A model generated the notes under the pieces. It worked only from the letters and a program-made list of their open reading frames with translations, did not search any database and was not told the DNA's origin. From assembly GCA_029932015.1 (NCBI GenBank), contig JAOZQW010000031.1, positions 1 to 11,491 of the forward strand: DNA of 11,491 nt. The letters are read 5' to 3'. Made by a program: the position numbers and the translations under genes. Origin of the DNA: Candidatus Fermentibacteraceae bacterium. Lineage in GTDB: Bacteria; Fermentibacterota; Fermentibacteria; Fermentibacterales; JCC-6. Every line of letters starts with the position of its first letter. The first letter of the stretch is position 1. Positions 7,575 through 11,491 of the stretch are shown here, piece by piece.

Positions 7575-7775
7575 AAACAATGATCTGACAAGCAGAAGAA
7601 GTCCAACGACAATCATCGGTATGCCGATGATAGCACCGATAACGGTAAGCGTGAGTAGAACGCCCAGGAGCAAAAGGACCAGGCCTATCACACCGGCCAG
7701 CAGTCTGCCGGTCAGACCGAGAAGTGTAGTAACCAGTTTCCATAGTGCCGAGAAGGGCGCCGAGAGGATGCTCAT
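7572..7775 (-). CDS. Small hydrophobic membrane protein, coupled to leuS
   Basis: A 67-residue protein with no recognised family. After a short amphipathic start (about residues 1-22, including SALWKLVTTLLGLTGRLL) almost everything is hydrophobic: a first membrane segment at about 26-44 (rich in Leu) and a second at about 45-64 (Gly/Ile/Val-rich, with IGAIIGIPMIVVG), ending in RSLF. The short turn between them suggests a helical hairpin in the inner membrane. It is likely real because its ATG overlaps the leuS TGA in an ATGA junction, so ribosomes finishing leuS can restart; there is no clear ribosome binding site of its own. The stop lies in a 14-bp duplicated sequence. Function unknown. Confidence 0.7.
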   Translation of the reverse strand: MSILSAPFSALWKLVTTLLGLTGRLLAGVIGLVLLLLGVLLTLTVIGAIIGIPMIVVGLLLLVRSLF

Positions 7776-10231
7776 GGAATGATGTTGACGAGTTTACCGG
7801 GGACGATGATCACTCTTCGCGGCTCTTTCCCTGCAAGGATCTCAGCTATCTTCTCCTCCGCCAGAGCGTGCTGCCTGATACTATCCTCTGTCGCATCGGA
7901 GGTGACTGTGATCCTTGCACGGATCTTCCCCTTTACCTGAACAACCATCTCAACTGTATCCAGTTCGAGATCGCTCTCGACCCAGCATGGCCATTCCTCG
8001 AAGAATACGCTCTCCCCGGGGAAACCCATCCTGTGCCATATCTCTTCTGAGATGAAGGGTGTCATTGGAGCCATTACTGTCACCAGCTGTCTTATTGCGC
8101 CCCTCCAGAACTCACCTGCGGTTCCCGCCTTGCCCCGGTTCGCGGAGAGGAAGTTGACGAACTCCATAAGCGCGGCAACTGCGGTGTTGAAGGCAAACTC
8201 GTCAATGTCCTCGGATACCTTCTTCAGCATCCTGGAAAGTTCGTAGCGAAGTTCGCGGACAAATGTGCTGTCAACCGGCTGCCTCGCGATGGAGGCAGTA
8301 TCGTAGACAACAGACCAGACACGCTTGAGGAACCGGTAGGTTCCAGCTATGCCATCCTCGCTCCAGCCGAGTTCAGCCTCGAAGGGCCCCATGAAAAGGA
8401 TATACAGTCTGAGCGCATCGGCTCCATACTTGGCGACCATCTCATCGGGTGTGATCACATTGCCCTTGGACTTGGACATCTTCTGCCCGTCAGCTCCGAG
8501 GATCATGCCCTGGTTCTTCAGCACAGGGAATGGCTCATTGAAATCCACCAGACCCTCATCGAACATGACCTTGGTCCAGAACCTTGCATAGATGAGATGC
8601 ATGACCGCATGCTCGGCACCGCCAACATAGAGGTCTACAGGAAGCCAGTACTTCACCGCCTCGGGGTCGAAAGGTCTGTTCCGCTCGTGCGGGGAGGCAA
8701 ATCTCAGGAAATACCATGAGGAGCATGCGAAGCCAGCCATAGTGTTCACATCCCTCTTCGAAGGACAGCCGCACAGCGGGCATTCGGTCTTGACCCAGTC
8801 CTCCGCTTTCGCCAGGGGAGATCGTCCCGAGTCGTCCGGCTCGAAGTTTTCCATATCAGGAAGCACGACCGGAAGATCCCTGTCAGGCACAGGACCGCAT
8901 TGGGGGCAGTGTATTATCGGAACTGGTGCTCCCCAGTACCTCTGCCTGGAAACAAGCCAGTCCCGTATCCTGTATCGGACATCCGGCTTGCCTATGCCCT
9001 TCTCAACTGCATATACGCCCATCTCCCTACGAGCGGTCTCGGAGTCAAGACCGGAGAACAATCCGCTGTTGAGCAGGTTGCCATCAGCCACAGTAGCGGC
9101 GTCCTGAACACCCTGTGGTTTCCCGCCGGGAGCAATGACCTCGATTATGGGAAGACCGAATTTCTTAGCGAAAGCATGGTCCCTCTCATCATGGGCAGGT
9201 ACGGCCATGATAGCAGCGGTACCGTATCCGGCCAGCACGTAATCAGCCACCCAGAGAGGTGTTCGCTCCCTGTTGAAGGGATTAACAGCATAGCAGCCGG
9301 TGAATACACCTGTCTTCTCGCGATCTGCGGCAGCGGTCCTTTCGACAGCGCTCCTGCTCAGTGCCTTTTCGGTGTAAGCTCTGACCTTCTCCAGCATATC
9401 GGGACGGATCATCTTCTCGATATCAGGATGCTCAGGTGCCAGAACGCAAAAAGTGGCCCCGAAGATCGTATCCAGCCGGGTCGTGTATACCGGAAGATCC
9501 GTCTTAACGCCTGTCACCGGATTCTCGACAATGAAATTGACCTCTGCACCCTCTGAGCGGCCTATCCAGTTCCTCTGCATCGCCTTGATGCCTTCAGGCC
9601 AGTTCAGATCATCAAGATCTTCAAGCAGTCTGTCGGCGTATTTGGTTATTCTGAAGAACCACTGCTTCAGTTTCTTCCGCGTAACCTCTCCGTCACAGCG
9701 CCAGCAGAGACCTCCTGCGGCCTCTTCATTCGAGAGGACTATCTTGCAAGCGGGGCACCACATCTGATCGCTCTCGGCTTCATATGCGAGTCCCCTGTCA
9801 AAGAGCAGATTGAAGAAGTGCTGAGTCCACCTGTAGTAATCGGGATCACTTGAGTTGATCTCCCTGTCCCAGTCATAGCTGGCCTCAATGAGTTTCATCT
9901 GCCTTCTGTAAGTATCTGAGTTGATCCTGGTCACTTCGGCGGGATGAACGCCCGTCCGGATAGCGTACTCCTCAGCAGGCTGCCCGAATGCATCCCAGCC
10001 CATGGGATGGAGGACATTGAAGCCATCCATCCTCTTCTTCCTGCAGATAACGTCAGTAGGTATGTAATTCTTACAGTGCCCTACGGATAGGCCTGCTCCG
10101 GATGGGTAAGGAAAGTAATCAAGGCAGTAGAAGGGCTCCCTGCACGGGTCACTTCCGGTGGAATAGAGCTTCATACGCTCCCATACCGGCTTCCACTTCT
10201 TCTCGAGGATACTGAAATCGTAGAGTTCCAC
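7772..10231 (-). CDS. leuS: Leucyl-tRNA synthetase
   Basis: This class I aminoacyl-tRNA synthetase charges tRNA-Leu with leucine in the cytoplasm. With the GTG start at 10231 it has 819 residues, normal for bacterial LeuRS. The N-terminus YDFSILEKKWKPVWE and the catalytic core FPYPSGAGLSVGHCKNY are typical, except that the HIGH signature (49-52) reads SVGH. A Cys zinc site at 159, 162, 176 and 179 precedes the CP1 editing domain, with YTTRLDTIFGATF and the editing Asp348 in VPAHDERD. A second CxxC pair set follows (HCPQC, ECPLC). KMSKS is at 584-588 (codons 8482-8468). The C-terminal part holds the anticodon-binding helical domain. I choose GTG 10231 because GGAGGG (10242-10237) lies five bases before it; an in-frame GTG at 10312 would add 27 residues unlike the family. 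The TGA overlaps the small membrane protein ATG. Confidence 0.97.
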   Translation of the reverse strand: MELYDFSILEKKWKPVWERMKLYSTGSDPCREPFYCLDYFPYPSGAGLSVGHCKNYIPTDVICRKKRMDGFNVLHPMGWDAFGQPAEEYAIRTGVHPAEVTRINSDTYRRQMKLIEASYDWDREINSSDPDYYRWTQHFFNLLFDRGLAYEAESDQMWCPACKIVLSNEEAAGGLCWRCDGEVTRKKLKQWFFRITKYADRLLEDLDDLNWPEGIKAMQRNWIGRSEGAEVNFIVENPVTGVKTDLPVYTTRLDTIFGATFCVLAPEHPDIEKMIRPDMLEKVRAYTEKALSRSAVERTAAADREKTGVFTGCYAVNPFNRERTPLWVADYVLAGYGTAAIMAVPAHDERDHAFAKKFGLPIIEVIAPGGKPQGVQDAATVADGNLLNSGLFSGLDSETARREMGVYAVEKGIGKPDVRYRIRDWLVSRQRYWGAPVPIIHCPQCGPVPDRDLPVVLPDMENFEPDDSGRSPLAKAEDWVKTECPLCGCPSKRDVNTMAGFACSSWYFLRFASPHERNRPFDPEAVKYWLPVDLYVGGAEHAVMHLIYARFWTKVMFDEGLVDFNEPFPVLKNQGMILGADGQKMSKSKGNVITPDEMVAKYGADALRLYILFMGPFEAELGWSEDGIAGTYRFLKRVWSVVYDTASIARQPVDSTFVRELRYELSRMLKKVSEDIDEFAFNTAVAALMEFVNFLSANRGKAGTAGEFWRGAIRQLVTVMAPMTPFISEEIWHRMGFPGESVFFEEWPCWVESDLELDTVEMVVQVKGKIRARITVTSDATEDSIRQHALAEEKIAEILAGKEPRRVIIVPGKLVNIIP

Positions 10232-10236
10232 GGTTT

Positions 10237-10242
10237 CCCTCC
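10237..10242 (-). promoter_or_regulatory. Ribosome binding site deciding the leuS GTG start
   Basis: GGAGGG on the minus strand lies five bases before GTG 10231. It fits that start and not the longer in-frame option at 10312. A CTCC at 10253-10250 upstream could pair with its GGAG in a weak 4-bp hairpin. Confidence 0.75.
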
Positions 10243-10261
10243 GGTTCCGGGAGTGTGTGTT

Positions 10262-10280
10262 CTTATAGGTAATGTAACAT
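10262..10280 (-). promoter_or_regulatory. Possible leuS promoter in the 104-bp gap before leuS
   Basis: The gap 10232-10335 holds a good -10-like TATAAG on the minus strand (10267-10262), about 30 bases before GTG. The only clear -35-like box, TTGTTC, is too close (13-base spacer), so this is a weak call. leuS could instead be read through from the upstream sensor-like gene. No T-box or leader-peptide attenuator is evident in the gap. Confidence 0.3.
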
Positions 10281-10326
10281 GAACAAGTGCTGGGGCCGGG
10301 TAAAGGTTTCACGCAGCTGGGCAGAT

Positions 10327-10340
10327 ACTGACAGGTCAGT
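10327..10340. repeat. 14-bp palindrome at the end of the sensor-like gene
   Basis: ACTGACAGGTCAGT is a perfect inverted repeat with 6-base arms around AG. It overlaps the TGA stop (10338-10336) of the upstream gene and lies about 100 bases before leuS. It resembles a protein-binding site more than a terminator, since no U-run follows on either strand. Confidence 0.5.
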
Positions 10341-11490
10341 TCGGACAGGGAAGCAGGATGGAGAGTACGCTTGGTGTCTCTCCCACTCTGACAGCACCGC
10401 CTGCCAGCCTGACGGCAAGCGTGAGAAGAGAAAGCTCAATCTCCGGGTTAAGCCCTGTTAGAAGATCTATCGAGCTTTTTGAGAGGATGACTTCAATATC
10501 CGACAGTGTGGTTCCCGCCACACCGCGGAGTTCGAGCTGCAGGAAGCTGTCAGTCTCCTGATCACTGCCTGCGGCTCCTCGGATGCCGGCTACACGAACC
10601 CCTGATACAATTATCGTGGGGGAATGGGTGGGACTGAATGTCCTGCAGATACTGAGAAGAAGATCGGTCAGCAGATCAAAATCACCTGATATCTCGGGAA
10701 GTGATCCGGATACAACAACATCCGGAGGCTGCATGCCGTCTTCGAGGAACCTCGATGATACGGCATCAAGCAGAATGTCCGAAGCTATCCTCTCCGGCGT
10801 ATGACTCCATGCACGTCGAAGGAGTCCCTGGTAGAAGGATGCACTGCCGATAGTCTCAAATGCGTAACCGGCTGTGACCAGTGTTGCGGACACTGGATGG
10901 TCTGGATTGAGCGTATCCCGTATCCTGGTAAAACCCCTTGCTATCGAGGCCGATAGCTGGTCGAGAAGATCACTGAGACCGATACCCGCCTGCCTTGCAG
11001 TCTCACCGCATAGAATCCTGGCAACATAGCTCTCGGAAGTTATGGGCCACCAGAATATCATCGGAACTCCCTGATGACCGTTCACGGCCACCGAAGCGAT
11101 GCGCAGTTCTTCCCCACTTCTCATGGTCAGCATAGTATCAAGACGTCCTGCCTTGAGAACAGCACGAATGAGATTCTCAATGGAGCTGTCATTCGGAGGA
11201 CTGAAAATATCGAAGAGATTCATTCCGGAAATAACTCCCTCGGTAGCATCCATCCAGGTCGAAAGAAGTATTCTGCCGCCACTGTCTGTGATGAGGAATC
11301 TGCCAGCGGTCCTGTCAGCTAGATTGGCGAATCGCTGACCAATAGCGTTGCGTTCCATTGTCGCGTAAGTCTTTGCGACATTGGAAGCGAACTCCTTCAT
11401 AGCATGACTTGGAGTCCCCCCCTGGAACATGCATTCTCCTATCACAGTGGTGTCTGTCTCCAGTGGCATTTTCCACTTCGTGAGCTGCAC
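10336..11490 (-). CDS. PAS-containing, degenerate histidine-kinase-like protein (5' end uncertain)
   Basis: The frame is open from the right edge (a GTG at 11490) to TGA at 10336, 384 codons, so the true start may lie outside. A good internal option is ATG 11430, preceded by AGGAGA (11440-11435). Numbered from 11490, a PAS-like region covers about 55-155 (GRFLITDSGGRILLS, then MNLFDIFSP). A helical stretch follows (about 160-225). Then VVVSGSLPEISGDFDLLTDL (about 254-275) strongly resembles the stretch of histidine kinases leading into the ATPase N-box, but the N-box Asn is not visible. The end (about 350-384, LTLAVRLAGGAVRVGETPSV then SILLPC) matches the last strand-helix-strand of kinase ATPase domains, without clear G-boxes. 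No H-box was found. I infer a non-catalytic sensor or scaffold. It lies upstream of leuS on the same strand. Confidence 0.6.
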   Translation of the reverse strand: MQLTKWKMPLETDTTVIGECMFQGGTPSHAMKEFASNVAKTYATMERNAIGQRFANLADRTAGRFLITDSGGRILLSTWMDATEGVISGMNLFDIFSPPNDSSIENLIRAVLKAGRLDTMLTMRSGEELRIASVAVNGHQGVPMIFWWPITSESYVARILCGETARQAGIGLSDLLDQLSASIARGFTRIRDTLNPDHPVSATLVTAGYAFETIGSASFYQGLLRRAWSHTPERIASDILLDAVSSRFLEDGMQPPDVVVSGSLPEISGDFDLLTDLLLSICRTFSPTHSPTIIVSGVRVAGIRGAAGSDQETDSFLQLELRGVAGTTLSDIEVILSKSSIDLLTGLNPEIELSLLTLAVRLAGGAVRVGETPSVLSILLPCPN

Positions 11491-11491
11491 A

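Noticed and set aside
8900..9556. 218-codon open frame on the plus strand
   Set aside because: Antisense shadow of leuS; low-complexity translation with no domain, while the leuS frame shows all family motifs.
10232..10312. Longer leuS with 27 extra N-terminal residues from GTG 10312
   Set aside because: The extra residues are unlike LeuRS N-termini, no ribosome binding site precedes 10312, and GGAGGG sits correctly before GTG 10231.
10327..10340. Second operator for the TetR protein at 2751
   Set aside because: The half-sites share only CTGAC/GTCAG, and the centre is four bases shorter than in the operator at 2719-2734, so the same dimer would not be expected to bind it equally.
11416..11422. 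Run of seven G (minus strand) as a possible frameshift site in the sensor-like gene
   Set aside because: The frame continues smoothly through the run and both sides give plausible protein; no evidence of a break.
1..11491. CRISPR array, tRNA, rRNA, insertion sequence, phage or toxin-antitoxin genes
   Set aside because: No regularly spaced repeats, no transposase or integrase motifs and no tRNA-like fold were seen; nearly all of the window is covered by the listed genes.

Overview
The window carries seven genes in four blocks, from a Gram-negative bacterium of moderate GC content. The cell-envelope type is inferred from a tripartite-type RND efflux pair whose adaptor is a lipoprotein. No gene pins down the species. 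The unusual leucyl-tRNA synthetase signature and the PAS-rich kinase suggest an environmental, possibly uncultured lineage, but this is a weak inference.

Block 1 (1-2578, minus strand) is a large multi-sensor histidine kinase, PAS-GAF-PAS-PAS-PAS-HisKA, cut by the left edge just after the start of its ATPase domain. Block 2 (2751-7506, plus strand) is a tightly overlapping three-gene operon: a TetR-family repressor, an RND periplasmic adaptor lipoprotein and an RND inner-membrane pump. Consecutive genes share one base of stop and start (TGATG, then TAATG). No outer-membrane channel gene is present. The 172-bp gap between blocks 1 and 2 holds a perfect 16-bp operator-like palindrome. It directly follows the predicted -10 of the pump operon and lies inside the spacer of a predicted promoter for the kinase, so one repressor could control both directions.

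Block 3 (7500-7574) is a compact structured junction between convergent transcription units. Two GC-rich palindromes are exact reverse complements of each other over 15 bases, and a perfect 14-bp tandem duplication follows. It probably serves as a bidirectional terminator.

Block 4 (minus strand, read right to left) starts with a sensor-like protein (11490-10336) that has a PAS-like region and what looks like a decayed histidine-kinase ATPase domain. Then comes leuS, encoding leucyl-tRNA synthetase with a GTG start at 10231. Last is a 67-residue, very hydrophobic membrane protein that overlaps the leuS stop by four bases (ATGA).

In function, the window joins drug or stress efflux under local TetR control with a divergent sensory kinase, next to a housekeeping translation gene. 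I see no CRISPR array, tRNA, rRNA, insertion sequence or phage gene. The most noteworthy points are the shared operator, the mutually complementary palindromes, the Ser-for-His change in the LeuRS HIGH motif, the degenerate kinase before leuS, and a Cys/His-rich PAS domain in the large kinase.
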